Positions 26,330 to 34,456 of a stretch of DNA of 64,000 nt are shown here, piece by piece. The notes beneath the pieces were generated by a model. That model made no database searches. It was not told where the DNA came from and saw only the letters and a list, made by a program, of their open reading frames with translations. The stretch lies in assembly GCF_007164725.1 (NCBI RefSeq), contig NZ_AP019697.1, forward strand, positions 1,895,501 to 1,959,500. The letters run 5' to 3'. Every line of letters starts with the position of its first letter. Position 1 is the stretch's first letter. Source of the DNA: Dialister hominis (GTDB taxonomy: Bacteria; Bacillota; Negativicutes; Veillonellales; Dialisteraceae). The position numbers and the translations under genes are program-made.

Positions 26330-26728
26330 TTACCGGATATTCAATTCTTTAATCAGTGCCTGCTGGAGGACATTTGAGAAATTGACGCCTTTTTCCTGCG
26401 CCATCGTATCAAGCCACTGCGGGATGCTCAGCGTCTTCTTGATGGCTTTTGTATCGTACTTTCTCCGATACGCCAGTGTATCCGCTTTGACCAAAGTGAC
26501 GATATCATCTTTGTTTTCTTTATGCACCTCATTGATTGGCGTCGGAGACGGTGCTGAAATGTGATTTTCTTCCATATCCCAGAGCATCAATGTCAGTGCA
26601 TCTTCTGCCATCTCGCAGCATTCCTGAATCGTTTCTCCCTGAGAAAGACAGCCCTCTATATCCGGAAAGGAAATCGTATACCCGCCCTCCGGTTCAGCAT
26701 GAAAAACAGCTGGATAAACATATTTCAT
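26330..26728 (-). CDS. HicB-family antitoxin-like protein (orphan)
   Basis: 132 residues. The N-terminal RNase H-like HicB fold reads YPAVFHAEPEGGYTISFPDIEGCLSQGETIQE, and the C-terminus (TKAIKKTLSIPQWLDTMAQEKGVNFSNVLQQAL) is a ribbon-helix-helix DNA-binding segment. HicB neutralises the mRNA-cleaving HicA toxin. No HicA-sized frame is visible on either side, so this is a solitary copy. ATG at 26728 follows GGAGGGATT. Confidence 0.82.
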   Translation of the reverse strand: MKYVYPAVFHAEPEGGYTISFPDIEGCLSQGETIQECCEMAEDALTLMLWDMEENHISAPSPTPINEVHKENKDDIVTLVKADTLAYRRKYDTKAIKKTLSIPQWLDTMAQEKGVNFSNVLQQALIKELNIR

Positions 26729-26880
26729 GAGAATCCCTCCATCGCACCATTTTCTTTATTATATACGTAATCATACGTATCGAAAACAGGACGAATCCTC
26801 TCAGGATATCATCATCCGCCCCGCTTAAACATTTCTTTGCCTGAATTAAAGAAAATTTTAGGAATTGTTTGCATTGAGTC

Positions 26881-26917
26881 AATCACCTCATGGTATCTTT
26901 ATTTCATCGAGGTGATT
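26881..26917 (+). promoter_or_regulatory. Nine-bp inverted repeat around the -10 region and ribosome binding site of the first PAP2 gene
   Basis: AATCACCTC (26881-26889) is the exact complement of GAGGTGATT (26909-26917), which contains the ribosome binding site. An extended -10 (TGGTATCTT, 26891-26899) sits between. The second PAP2 gene keeps the same layout with CACCTC at 27665 and GAGGTG at 27695 around TGATATACT. Because the left arm precedes the -10, an operator is more likely than an RNA hairpin. Confidence 0.45.
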
Positions 26918-27517
26918 ACCATATTTGCACTGAACAATTTTGATATAGGAGTCCTGTACCTGATCCAGGACTCCCTCCGCTCGCCGATTCTGACGAGCTT
27001 TCTGGAATTCATGACTGACCTGGGGAATAACGGCTATGTCTGGATCGCCCTTGCCGTCCTTCTGATGACCATCAGGAAATGCAGAAAAGCAGGACTTACG
27101 ACGATGCTCGCGCTTGTCATCAATGTCATTCTTGCCAACGGCATCCTGAAGCACCTGGTCCAGCGTCCCCGCCCCTTTGACACCTACGGCGGCCTTCAGG
27201 TCCTGATCCACCGCCCGGCCGACTGGTCCTTCCCGTCCGGCCATGCATCAGCGTCCTTCGCTGCTGCTTTCGTCCTCTACCATTACCTGCCGAAGAAATT
27301 CAGCATTGTTATGTTCGTTCTCGCCGCGCTCATCTCCTTCTCGAGACTTTACCTCGGCGTCCACTATCCCACCGACGTCTTCGCCGGCGTATTCGTCGGA
27401 TACTTCTCCGCATGGCTCTCTGAAAAGATCACCGGCTTCTTCGGCAAAGACACAGGAACCAAAGTCACCGCCATCATGGCCAAACGCCCCGGCAGGAAAT
27501 CTGCCGAGAATGCGTGA
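26912..27517 (+). CDS. PAP2-type phosphatase, first of a tandem pair, unusual start
   Basis: Membrane phosphatidic acid phosphatase-like protein of about 200 residues. The three-part PAP2 signature is visible as KHLVQRPRPFD, PSGHASASFAA and SRLYLGVHYPTDV. The neighbour at 27708 aligns from its first residue (MFAFDNFEIG), but here the matching codon at 26921 is ATA, 4 bases after GAGGTGATT. The GTG at 26912 lies inside that ribosome binding site. The long frame back to 26837 lacks any start signal. Either ATA is used or the gene is poorly translated. Confidence 0.8.
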   Translation: MITIFALNNFDIGVLYLIQDSLRSPILTSFLEFMTDLGNNGYVWIALAVLLMTIRKCRKAGLTTMLALVINVILANGILKHLVQRPRPFDTYGGLQVLIHRPADWSFPSGHASASFAAAFVLYHYLPKKFSIVMFVLAALISFSRLYLGVHYPTDVFAGVFVGYFSAWLSEKITGFFGKDTGTKVTAIMAKRPGRKSAENA

Positions 27518-27554
27518 CCATTTTATCGCATAGATGATTAATTCCAACCCCTCC

Positions 27555-27602
27555 GAAAAAAGGAACCGTGAAAGAAAGCGATACCTTCACAGCTCCTTTT
27601 TT
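27555..27602 (+). terminator. Terminator after the first PAP2 gene
   Basis: AAAGGA..GTGAA...TTCAC..TCCTTTTTT hairpin. Confidence 0.75.
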
Positions 27603-27707
27603 CAATGCAGGAAACCCCTCCCATATTTAAACAAAATTTTATCGTTTATTAGATTTTCAGAAAGCACCTCATGATATACTTAAAATGACGAAACGAGGTG
27701 ATGGCAG

Positions 27708-28292
27708 ATGTTCGCTTTTGATAACTTTGAAATAGGCGCGCTTTACCTGATTCAGGACTTCATGCGCACTCCGAAGCTGACGGATTTCCTGGAATCCATG
27801 ACGGATCTGGGAAATGCGGGCTTCATCTGGCTGGCTCTCGCCATCGTCCTCATCTGCACGAAGAAATACAGGAAGGTCGGGTATGCCACTTTTCTATCCC
27901 TGGCAATGAACCTCATCCTGACGAACGGCATCCTGAAGCATATTTTCAAAAGGGCCCGCCCCTTTGACACGTATCCGGATCTGCAGCCGCTCATCCATGA
28001 GCCGACGGACTGGTCGTTCCCATCCGGCCATTCCTCTGCTTCCTTTGCCGCTGCTTTCGTCCTCTACCATTACATGCCGAAGAAATTCAGCATTCCTGCG
28101 CTCATCCTCGCCACGCTCATCGCCTTCTCGAGGCTTTACCTTGGCGTCCACTACCCCAGCGACGTCATCGGAGGCGCCGCAATCGGCTACCTCACCGCCT
28201 GGGCGTCTGAAAAATTCATGACCTACACGGAGAAAAAAACGGGCGCGAAATCGCAAAATCTGGCTCATAAGAAAAGGGCAGAAAGCGCATGA
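27708..28292 (+). CDS. PAP2-type phosphatase, second of the tandem pair
   Basis: 194 residues, a clear duplicate of the preceding gene. Motifs are KHIFKRARPFD, PSGHSSASFAA and SRLYLGVHYPSDV, with about five hydrophobic helices. Likely substrates are undecaprenyl pyrophosphate or phosphatidyl phosphates at the cytoplasmic membrane. ATG at 27708 follows GAGGTGATG, and an extended -10 (TGATATACT) lies at 27672-27680. It has its own promoter and terminator, so the pair is not an operon. Confidence 0.88.
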   Translation: MFAFDNFEIGALYLIQDFMRTPKLTDFLESMTDLGNAGFIWLALAIVLICTKKYRKVGYATFLSLAMNLILTNGILKHIFKRARPFDTYPDLQPLIHEPTDWSFPSGHSSASFAAAFVLYHYMPKKFSIPALILATLIAFSRLYLGVHYPSDVIGGAAIGYLTAWASEKFMTYTEKKTGAKSQNLAHKKRAESA

Positions 28293-28321
28293 ATTTCCAC
28301 TACCATCCAATTCATAAAAAG

Positions 28322-28366
28322 AAGCCGTAAAGAGACAAAAAATCCCGTCTTTTACGGCTTTTTTCA
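28322..28366 (+). terminator. Terminator after the second PAP2 gene
   Basis: GCCGTAAA...TTTACGGC hairpin and T6. Confidence 0.85.
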
Positions 28367-28459
28367 TGTCTATTCTTCCTGCGTCTGACACCCATTTCAA
28401 ACTTCATAAAAACTTTAAAATCTATTATATTTCATGAAAAAAATTCCATGTATATTATA

Positions 28460-28787
28460 GTCAGGCGAAAGCAAAGGAGCCTAAAAGGAAATAAGGCATC
28501 ATCCGGAATACCCCGGAGCACCTCCCTGGAACCTGCCTGCGGCGCCATATCGCAGGTCGCTTCTCTTTCGCTGATACATTCCACAGCCAAATGTTTTGAA
28601 GGCCGTTAACTTCTGCCAGCACCACCTTCCGCAGGCAGGAGCCTTCCCAATTGTCCGGCGCGCCCACGCCCAGGACACGGCCGAAAGAATCAACTGGCTG
28701 GATCCATCCTATGGTCCGGACTCCCGAACGCCGGACCTGGAGAGACAGGTGCTCCCACATTTCCTGTCTCTCCGTATCACTCTTTTT
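28460..28787 (+). ncRNA. Candidate large structured RNA of unknown class
   Basis: A 330-bp GC-rich stretch with no coding frame but many stems. An 11-bp perfect inverted repeat pairs CCTGCCTGCGG (28532-28542) with CCGCAGGCAGG (28629-28639). Nested hairpins are GCCT...AGGC (28479-28497), CCGG...CCGG, GGAG cac CTCC, CCTGCG...CGCAGG (28539-28557) and GGTCCGG...CCGGACC (28713-28737). It ends in an 11-bp terminator stem GGAGAGACAGG/CCTGTCTCTCC followed by T5. A TATTAT box at 28453-28458 could start it. RNase P, tmRNA, SRP and T-box signatures were not found. Confidence 0.5.
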
Positions 28788-28810
28788 CCAAACTACCTTT
28801 CAAAAACGAA

Positions 28811-28860
28811 AACGGACCCTGTTTCTGGAGTTTCCACCAGAGCAGGGTCCGTTTTCAATT
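28811..28860. terminator. Bidirectional terminator of tetR-type gene and the structured RNA region
   Basis: AACGGACCCTG...CAGGGTCCGTT (11-bp perfect stem) with T tracts on both strands. Confidence 0.85.
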
Positions 28861-28862
28861 GT

Positions 28863-29465
28863 TTATTCTTCAATATAAGCACCGAGAAGGTTGTCTATAT
28901 CCGTCTTCGCATAGACATCGGCATCAGCCACGATGTCCCATTCGCCATTCATCATGCACCAGATCGTGAGGACGCCGAAGAAATGGCTCATCAGCAGTTT
29001 GGAGAGCATATCGAGCGGGGCATCTGCACGGAGCTCGCCTTTTCCCTTGCCAAGGCCGGTCACGAAGATATCCATGACCGTATTGCGGATGCCGTCGAGG
29101 CATTCCCTCGTCCGGGAATCCGGCGTTTCCGCCTCCATCGTTTCCTTCATCCACTGGCGCACCAGGCGCACGCCCGACCAGGAAGCATCCTTGTAAAGCT
29201 CGATGAAGTAGTAAAGGCAGCGTTCCCTGACGTCTCCGTCATAATCGATCGCCTTCTTGATGATGGTCTGGATCGACTGGAAGGAAAGCTCCGCCACGAC
29301 CTCTTCCTTGCATTCGAAATAGTGGTAGAATGTACCCTTCGCCACGCCGCTGTCTTTTGTGATATCCTCTACAGACACGTGGTCAAATCCTCTCTCACTA
29401 ATCAGCCGTCTTGCGGATTCCAAGAGCCTTGAACGCGTCTTTTCCGCCTTCTTCGTTAAAGCCAT
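28863..29465 (-). CDS. TetR/AcrR family transcriptional regulator
   Basis: 200 residues. The N-terminal helix-turn-helix reads ARRLISERGFDHVSVEDITKDSGVAKGTFYHYF, then an all-helical ligand-binding dimerisation domain. ATG at 29465 follows GAGGAGGCATC. No efflux or enzyme gene is adjacent on the same strand, so its target is not evident. The facing gene at 29762 (MetE-like) is a possible one. Confidence 0.9.
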   Translation of the reverse strand: MALTKKAEKTRSRLLESARRLISERGFDHVSVEDITKDSGVAKGTFYHYFECKEEVVAELSFQSIQTIIKKAIDYDGDVRERCLYYFIELYKDASWSGVRLVRQWMKETMEAETPDSRTRECLDGIRNTVMDIFVTGLGKGKGELRADAPLDMLSKLLMSHFFGVLTIWCMMNGEWDIVADADVYAKTDIDNLLGAYIEE

Positions 29466-29671
29466 GATGCCTCCTCACTGTCACTAAGCATACTATTTCT
29501 TACAGTATACTAAAAAAGCATTTGTCTTGCAATGACTTATGGTCAATTTCTATAGCCGGTCACTTCCCTGTCAGGAAAACGCATCGTTTCTATTTCGATA
29601 AAAATCATAATAGATTGCGAAAATGCCAACCTTGAATACCCCCTATTTCCTTGAGAGCCATCCTCATTCAA

Positions 29672-29724
29672 TGCTATACTTGAATTACCCGGCAGCGGGA
29701 AATCCCGCGATCTGCCGTTTTTCG
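29672..29724 (+). promoter_or_regulatory. Leader of the MetE-like gene: -10 box and terminator-like hairpin
   Basis: A TATACT box (29674-29679) is followed by the hairpin CGGCAGCGGGA aa TCCCGCGATCTGCCG (29692-29720) and T5. The hairpin lies about 40 bp before the start codon and looks like an intrinsic terminator, which suggests attenuation. A competing stem was not found. Confidence 0.5.
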
Positions 29725-29761
29725 AATCAATAGATTCCGAGTACTGAGAGGATGTGTCCAT

Positions 29762-30880
29762 ATGGGAACAAGAAACGTACCGCCGTTCCGCAATGACGTC
29801 GTAGGAAGCTTCCTGCGTCCACAAGTCATTCATGAAGCGCGCCGCAATCTGGAAGCAGGCAAAATCACAGCTTCCGAACTTCGCCAAATCGAAGACGAAG
29901 AAATCAAGAAACTTGTCGCCAAGGAAATCGAAAATGGTCTCCATGCCGTGACCGACGGAGAATTCCGCCGCACTTACTGGCATCTGGACTTCCTTGAAAA
30001 CCTTGAAGGAGTAGAAAAGGTCAAGGCCGAAGAATGGTCCGTCCATTTCAAAGGCCACCAGCCCAAAGCCGCTACCGTGAAGATCACCGGCAAAATCGGC
30101 TTCGGCGATCACCCCTTCGTCAAAGACTTCGAATACCTGAAGAGCGTCGCAGGAGACACCATGGCCAAGATGACCATCCCGTCCCCGAGCATGCTCCACC
30201 TCATCTGCTGCGTCCGCGAAGAAAACTACCAGCCGATCGACCTTTACAAGAACGAAGATGACCTCTACAGAGACATTGCCCTCGCTTATCAGGAAGCCAT
30301 CCGCACCTTCTACAAAGCAGGCTGCCGCTACCTCCAGTTCGACGATACCTCCTGGGGCGAATTCTGCGATCCTGACAAGAGAAAAGCCTACGAAGCAAGA
30401 GGCCTTGATCTCGACAAGATCGAAAAGAACTACGTGAAAATGATCAACCTCGCCCTCGAAGCCAAACCAGCTGACATGAAAATCACCATGCACATCTGCC
30501 GCGGCAACTTCAGATCCACCTGGTTCTCCTCCGGCGGATACGACCCGGTCGCTGAAATCCTCTTCGGCCACTGCAACATCGACGGATTCTTCCTCGAATA
30601 CGACTCCGACCGCGCAGGCGGCTTCGAACCGCTGAAGTACATCCAGAAACAGCAGGTCGTCCTCGGCCTCATCACCTCCAAATTCCCGCAGCTCGAGAAA
30701 TTTGAAGACGTCAAGGCACGCGTAGAAGAAGCCTCCCAGTACGTCCCCAAAGACCAGCTCTGCCTGAGCCCCCAGTGCGGCTTCGCCTCCACCGAAGAAG
30801 GCAACGCCCTCACCGAAGAAGAACAATGGGCCAAAGTCAGACTCATCCGCGACTACGCAGATAAAATCTGGGGAGAATAA
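29762..30880 (+). CDS. Cobalamin-independent methionine synthase-like protein (YxjG/YxjH type)
   Basis: 372 residues, equal to the C-terminal catalytic half of MetE. The start GTRNVPPFRNDVVGSFLRP, the mid-protein CRYLQFDDTSWGEFCD and the zinc site MHICRGNFR (His, Cys) with LSPQCGFAST (second Cys) are visible. It would transfer a methyl group to homocysteine or a related thiol; without the N-terminal MetE domain the methyl donor is uncertain. The codon choice is unusually uniform and GC-rich in its second half. Confidence 0.88.
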   Translation: MGTRNVPPFRNDVVGSFLRPQVIHEARRNLEAGKITASELRQIEDEEIKKLVAKEIENGLHAVTDGEFRRTYWHLDFLENLEGVEKVKAEEWSVHFKGHQPKAATVKITGKIGFGDHPFVKDFEYLKSVAGDTMAKMTIPSPSMLHLICCVREENYQPIDLYKNEDDLYRDIALAYQEAIRTFYKAGCRYLQFDDTSWGEFCDPDKRKAYEARGLDLDKIEKNYVKMINLALEAKPADMKITMHICRGNFRSTWFSSGGYDPVAEILFGHCNIDGFFLEYDSDRAGGFEPLKYIQKQQVVLGLITSKFPQLEKFEDVKARVEEASQYVPKDQLCLSPQCGFASTEEGNALTEEEQWAKVRLIRDYADKIWGE

Positions 30881-30897
30881 AAGAATCAACCTGGAAC

Positions 30898-30928
30898 AAA
30901 AAAGGGACTCGAAAGAGTCCTTTTTTTG
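30898..30928 (+). terminator. Terminator after the MetE-like gene
   Basis: AAAAAAGGGACTC gaaa GAGTCCTTTTTTT. Confidence 0.92.
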
Positions 30929-30949
30929 ATGCGGGAAATCGAAAATAGC

Positions 30950-31115
30950 GGTGAACGCCAAAGTGGAAGACCTTTCACCTTGCCCTGGAAGGGAAGGTGC
31001 CCGGCCATAAATTCTGATGCCGGGCGGATGAGTTGCATTTCCTCAAGGCGCTCGCCTTGGTTTTATGGTTTTCAAAGAGGGTTGATTTCCTCGGACAAAG
31101 TCCGGTTGTATGATT
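30950..31115. repeat. Palindromic repeat cluster
   Basis: Contains CCTTGCCCTGGAAGGGAAGG, the GGCGGATGAGTTGCATTTCC unit (also at 519 and, inverted, 52805) and CGGACAAAGTCCGGTTGTAT. Confidence 0.7.
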
Positions 31116-31243
31116 TTCTCCTTCTCTCCTTAAAGAAAATTTTTCCCTCTCTCTCCTCTCGACAGTTCCTGTCATCCTTTTCCTTATAATGAAGATAGCA
31201 AACCAGACCGATGAACCACTGTCAAACGAAAGGAGAACCCATC

Positions 31244-31978
31244 ATGAAAACCGTACAAAAAGAACTTATCGCCAAACGCCAGGAAATCGAAGAAAAATTA
31301 CAAACCATCCTATACGAAGACGAAAAACTCGAACTCCTCTATTGCGGCCGCCAATACGCCTCCGCCTATGCCCTCATACGAAGAAAAGACGGCATGTACT
31401 ACAGCTTCCGCTTCAGCGACCACAAAACCACGCCCTATTACTCAAGCAAAACCTTCGACATATACGCGCCGATCACGGGCGAAGTCCTAAGAAATATACG
31501 AGAAACCCTGGACAAAGTCTCATGGTGTCCCTTCACCCTATACGACTACCTCACCCTCCGCACCATCTACTATTTCAATAACCTGAGACAGCCCTTCTGT
31601 ATCGACAACACCATGAACATCTTCGTAGGCAACAAAATGGGCCTCCTCTTCTACCGCAGAAAACGCATCGGAAAAGACAACTGGGAATTCGAAACCGTCT
31701 CCGAATCCTTCCAAAAAGAACTAAGAAAACTCTTCGCCACAGGCCTCCTGCACGCCTATACCTGCAAGAAAACCAGAAGCATCCAGGTCTACATCACCGA
31801 AGCCGGCCTATCCATGATCAAAGACACCGACCTCGAAAACAACAACTTCGTCAAACACTACCTCCAATTCAAAACCGACCCCACATTCTCCAGCTGCCTC
31901 CAGCTCCCGACACAAAACAAAAAATACAAACCCTTCCGCTCCCCCATGGACAATCCGCCAGAACAAATGGTGGAATGA
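31244..31978 (+). CDS. Hypothetical protein, 244 residues
   Basis: No family recognised. The N-terminal 25 residues form a charged helix (KELIAKRQEIEEKLQTIL), followed by a compact, aromatic-rich domain (YCGRQYASAYALIRRKDGMYYSFRFSDHKTTPYYSS) and a basic stretch (MGLLFYRRKRIGKDNWEF). There is no signal peptide or membrane helix. ATG at 31244 follows AAAGGAGAACCC. Its C-terminus runs to a terminator at 32005. It marks the left edge of the accessory island. Confidence 0.75.
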   Translation: MKTVQKELIAKRQEIEEKLQTILYEDEKLELLYCGRQYASAYALIRRKDGMYYSFRFSDHKTTPYYSSKTFDIYAPITGEVLRNIRETLDKVSWCPFTLYDYLTLRTIYYFNNLRQPFCIDNTMNIFVGNKMGLLFYRRKRIGKDNWEFETVSESFQKELRKLFATGLLHAYTCKKTRSIQVYITEAGLSMIKDTDLENNNFVKHYLQFKTDPTFSSCLQLPTQNKKYKPFRSPMDNPPEQMVE

Positions 31979-32004
31979 AAGGAAGCGTAAGGATCCAACC
32001 ACAG

Positions 32005-32030
32005 AAAAAGACCCGCGAGGGTCTTTTTTC
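32005..32030 (+). terminator. Terminator after the hypothetical gene
   Basis: AAAAAGACCC gcga GGGTCTTTTTT. Confidence 0.9.
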
Positions 32031-32035
32031 TTGGA

Positions 32036-32275
32036 AGATATGAGAAGATTGCTTTTCAGGGCCGAAGGCCGGTTTGCCTATTTTCCCTTTGCGAAGCAAA
32101 TAAGTGGTGTTAACCTTCCCAGACGGGGAAGGAGGGCCACGAAGTGGCGGTTAGGGTTGATTTCCGCGAGCGCAGCGAGTACCCGCCTTCCCAGACGGGG
32201 AAGGCGCCCGAAGGGCGGATAGGGTTGATTTTCCTGGACAAAGTTCGATCCCATGGTTTTCTCTTTTCTCCCCTC
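32036..32275. repeat. Palindromic repeat cluster
   Basis: Two CTTCCCAGACGGGGAAGG units (32118 and 32189), each followed by a variable short palindrome and TAGGGTTGATTT, plus GGCCGAAGGCCGG and CGCGAGCGCAGCGAG. The duplicated order shows tandem amplification of the unit. Confidence 0.75.
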
Positions 32276-32419
32276 AAAAATTTTTCGCCTTTTCCCCCCC
32301 AATCTTCCCGAACACTATAGTCATTTATATTAGATATATATATAAATTATTTATATATTCTGGTAATTAGTCTTGGCGCTAGAATAAGTTTAGATAATTA
32401 CTAAAAGGAGATGCTCTCG

Positions 32420-32977
32420 ATGAAAAAGATTCTACTGCTCTTACCTGGACTTATCCTGATTCTTTTCTCTGCCTTTGCCATTTCACTTTCCGAAATCCAA
32501 AGTGATCCCGGACGCTATGTAAAAGTAGCTGAAGGGCAAACTACCACTATGTATGTAGATTCTTACTCCATTCAATCACTCCGCTATGCTCCTCCCTACT
32601 ATACAATTCAAGGAAAGATATACTATGTCTCATATACAGGTAATTGTATTGAGAAATCTACAGTTATATTTAATTATGACTATGATAGAAGCTCAGTAAA
32701 TTTAAGAAAAGATCTTATGCCCAATAATCCATATATCACAGATGCCGATCGTGGGAATGCCTTATGGAATGAAATCAAAGCTAATACTGGAATAAAATTT
32801 ACCGAAACGGATGTATATACCTATTCTCTTTCCGGTGACTACATAGAAACTGAAAAGAATTTTTTTGATCAATCTGTTGGTGGTAATTCTCCGGCTTATC
32901 ACGCTGCTAACTATATGTTCTACAAATGCTATAATATTTACTTCGATCCTAAATATGACTCAAAAAACCTGTATTAA
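32420..32977 (+). CDS. Secreted protein, member 1 of a four-gene paralog array
   Basis: 185 residues of unknown function. Signal peptide KKILLLLPGLILILFSAFA, then SLSEIQSDPGRYVKV shared with members 2 and 3, a middle APPYYTIQGKIYYVSY segment, FNYDYDRSSVNLRKDL and a C-terminal AANYMFYKCYNIYFDP. ATG at 32420 is preferred to 32411 because AAGGAG then has 9-base spacing. Base composition (about 35% GC) is far below the flanks. It would be periplasmic or exported. Confidence 0.8.
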   Translation: MKKILLLLPGLILILFSAFAISLSEIQSDPGRYVKVAEGQTTTMYVDSYSIQSLRYAPPYYTIQGKIYYVSYTGNCIEKSTVIFNYDYDRSSVNLRKDLMPNNPYITDADRGNALWNEIKANTGIKFTETDVYTYSLSGDYIETEKNFFDQSVGGNSPAYHAANYMFYKCYNIYFDPKYDSKNLY

Positions 32978-33012
32978 GACATATTTTCAATTTTTTGATA
33001 AGGATGGTATTT

Positions 33013-33588
33013 ATGAAAAAGATCTTTTTACTCTTACTCACTTTTTTCTTTATTCCATTCTCTGCCTTTGCGATTTCTCTATCTGAGTTGCAAAGCAATC
33101 CGGATAAATATTTCCTGATTGATAAAGACCTACATACAACAAGCTATATTGAGCCCAAAACAATTTATATTAAAAACTTCCATAATCTCACTATTGATGA
33201 TCAACCTATTTTCTTTATGATTCGAATCCAAGGTACTGCTTATCTAGTAAACCATGAAACTAATATGATAGTCCAATATAATCAAATATTCACCTATAAC
33301 TGCGATAAAAATGTGATTCCTATTATTGAAAAATTACATCGACACCATAGCCAACAGTCTGACTCTGATTCAAGAAACTTAGCCTACTATGACTTAGAAA
33401 AAAGCGGCGGTATAAAGGTAAATAACTCCGCGGGATGTTATTATCACTATGATGGATCCCTTATTCCTTCAAGTTCCATACATTATCCATTCCCGCTGCC
33501 AAGCTCGCCAAATTATAAAATGGCTGATTACTACTTTTACCATGCTTTTATTCCCCTTTTTCAATTAACTCTTCCTGGGGAACCTTAA
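33013..33588 (+). CDS. Secreted protein, member 2 of the paralog array
   Basis: 191 residues. Signal peptide MKKIFLLLLTFFFIPFSAFA, followed by ISLSELQSNPDKYFLI. It is the most diverged of the three closely related members: the middle keeps FFMIRIQGTAYLVNHETN, the end ADYYFYHAFIPLFQ replaces AANYMFYKCYN. There is a 35-bp gap after member 1, so the two may be co-transcribed. ATG at 33013 follows AAGGATGG. Confidence 0.78.
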   Translation: MKKIFLLLLTFFFIPFSAFAISLSELQSNPDKYFLIDKDLHTTSYIEPKTIYIKNFHNLTIDDQPIFFMIRIQGTAYLVNHETNMIVQYNQIFTYNCDKNVIPIIEKLHRHHSQQSDSDSRNLAYYDLEKSGGIKVNNSAGCYYHYDGSLIPSSSIHYPFPLPSSPNYKMADYYFYHAFIPLFQLTLPGEP

Positions 33589-33770
33589 CATATTGAATAA
33601 TTTTTCAAAGAATCCCCCCCAAAATAATCAAATAAATCATTTACCCTGCATAATTTACAAATCAAATACATTTATATCCTGTTTATCAATCTCCCAGTAA
33701 GAAACTGATTGTTCTAATTCCGTGCAAAGTCGATTTTCAATTGCCTATTGTACTCTAATGGGGTGTTTTT

Positions 33771-34325
33771 ATGCGAAAGAGCTTCTTTTCAATCTTACTT
33801 TGTTTTATATTGATTCCTTTTACTATATCTGCCATTTCCTTATCAGAGATAGAGAATGATCCAATTCGTTATGTAAAAGTTTATGAAGTAATGGATGAAA
33901 CTGGATGTTATTATACGGGAAGTATGTATGTAGATAAAGATTCTGTAGAAGTCTTACTTTGCGCTCCACCTCTTTACACAATCCGCGGGAAAACATATTT
34001 TATTGACCACGGCGCAATTATTCAAGATACAAGAATTATTAATTACGACTATAATCAGTCTATGGAGACAATAACAAAACGTTTGATCTTAGATAACCCT
34101 AAAATATCTAGAGATGAGTTCATAAAGAAATACCTAGATATAATACATATTAATTCCGGGATTACATATTCAGAAACTTACTCTAAAATGTATAATAGTG
34201 ATGGCACTATAGCCCTAGATAACCTGCCGGATATTCCCTTACAAAAGTGTGGGTCCTTCTCAGGGATTGGAAGAGCTGCTAATTATATGTTCTATAAATG
34301 CTATAACCACTACTTTCAATTATAG
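33771..34325 (+). CDS. Secreted protein, member 3 of the paralog array
   Basis: 184 residues. Signal peptide RKSFFSILLCFILIPFTISA, then ISLSEIENDPIRYVKVYE, TGSMYVDKDSVEVLLCAPPL with YTIRGKTYF, INYDYNQSMETIT and the family end AANYMFYKCYNHYFQL. It has two extra cysteine pairs relative to member 1 (GCYYTG, LCAPP, KCGSF). It lies 180 bp after member 2; the start is supported by conservation of the signal peptide length. Confidence 0.78.
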   Translation: MRKSFFSILLCFILIPFTISAISLSEIENDPIRYVKVYEVMDETGCYYTGSMYVDKDSVEVLLCAPPLYTIRGKTYFIDHGAIIQDTRIINYDYNQSMETITKRLILDNPKISRDEFIKKYLDIIHINSGITYSETYSKMYNSDGTIALDNLPDIPLQKCGSFSGIGRAANYMFYKCYNHYFQL

Positions 34326-34456
34326 TGTTAATTTCCGAAATGGAAGTACCTCCCTTTATCTCTCTATTCCGCAGAAAGGTTTCTATAAAAATAATCTATA
34401 GAATTTTCATCTCTGATTTATAGATTCCTCATTTACAACAAAGCGAGGTCCTCACT

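Noticed and set aside
26728-26900. HicA toxin partner for the HicB-like protein
   Set aside because: No frame of 50-80 residues with the HicA GSHH-type motif on either side.
26881-26920. RNA thermometer hiding the PAP2 ribosome binding site
   Set aside because: The pairing arm lies upstream of the apparent -10 box, so it would not be in the transcript.
28460-28787. RNase P RNA, tmRNA, SRP RNA or T-box identity for the structured RNA
   Set aside because: Searched by eye for GAGGAAAGTCC, GGTTCGA-CCA end, the SRP GGAAG loop and GGGTGG-ACC; none is present on either strand. 6S RNA cannot be excluded.
29543-30961. A 472-codon minus-strand frame opposite the MetE-like gene
   Set aside because: No start signal, composition typical of a shadow frame; the plus-strand protein has clear MetE motifs.
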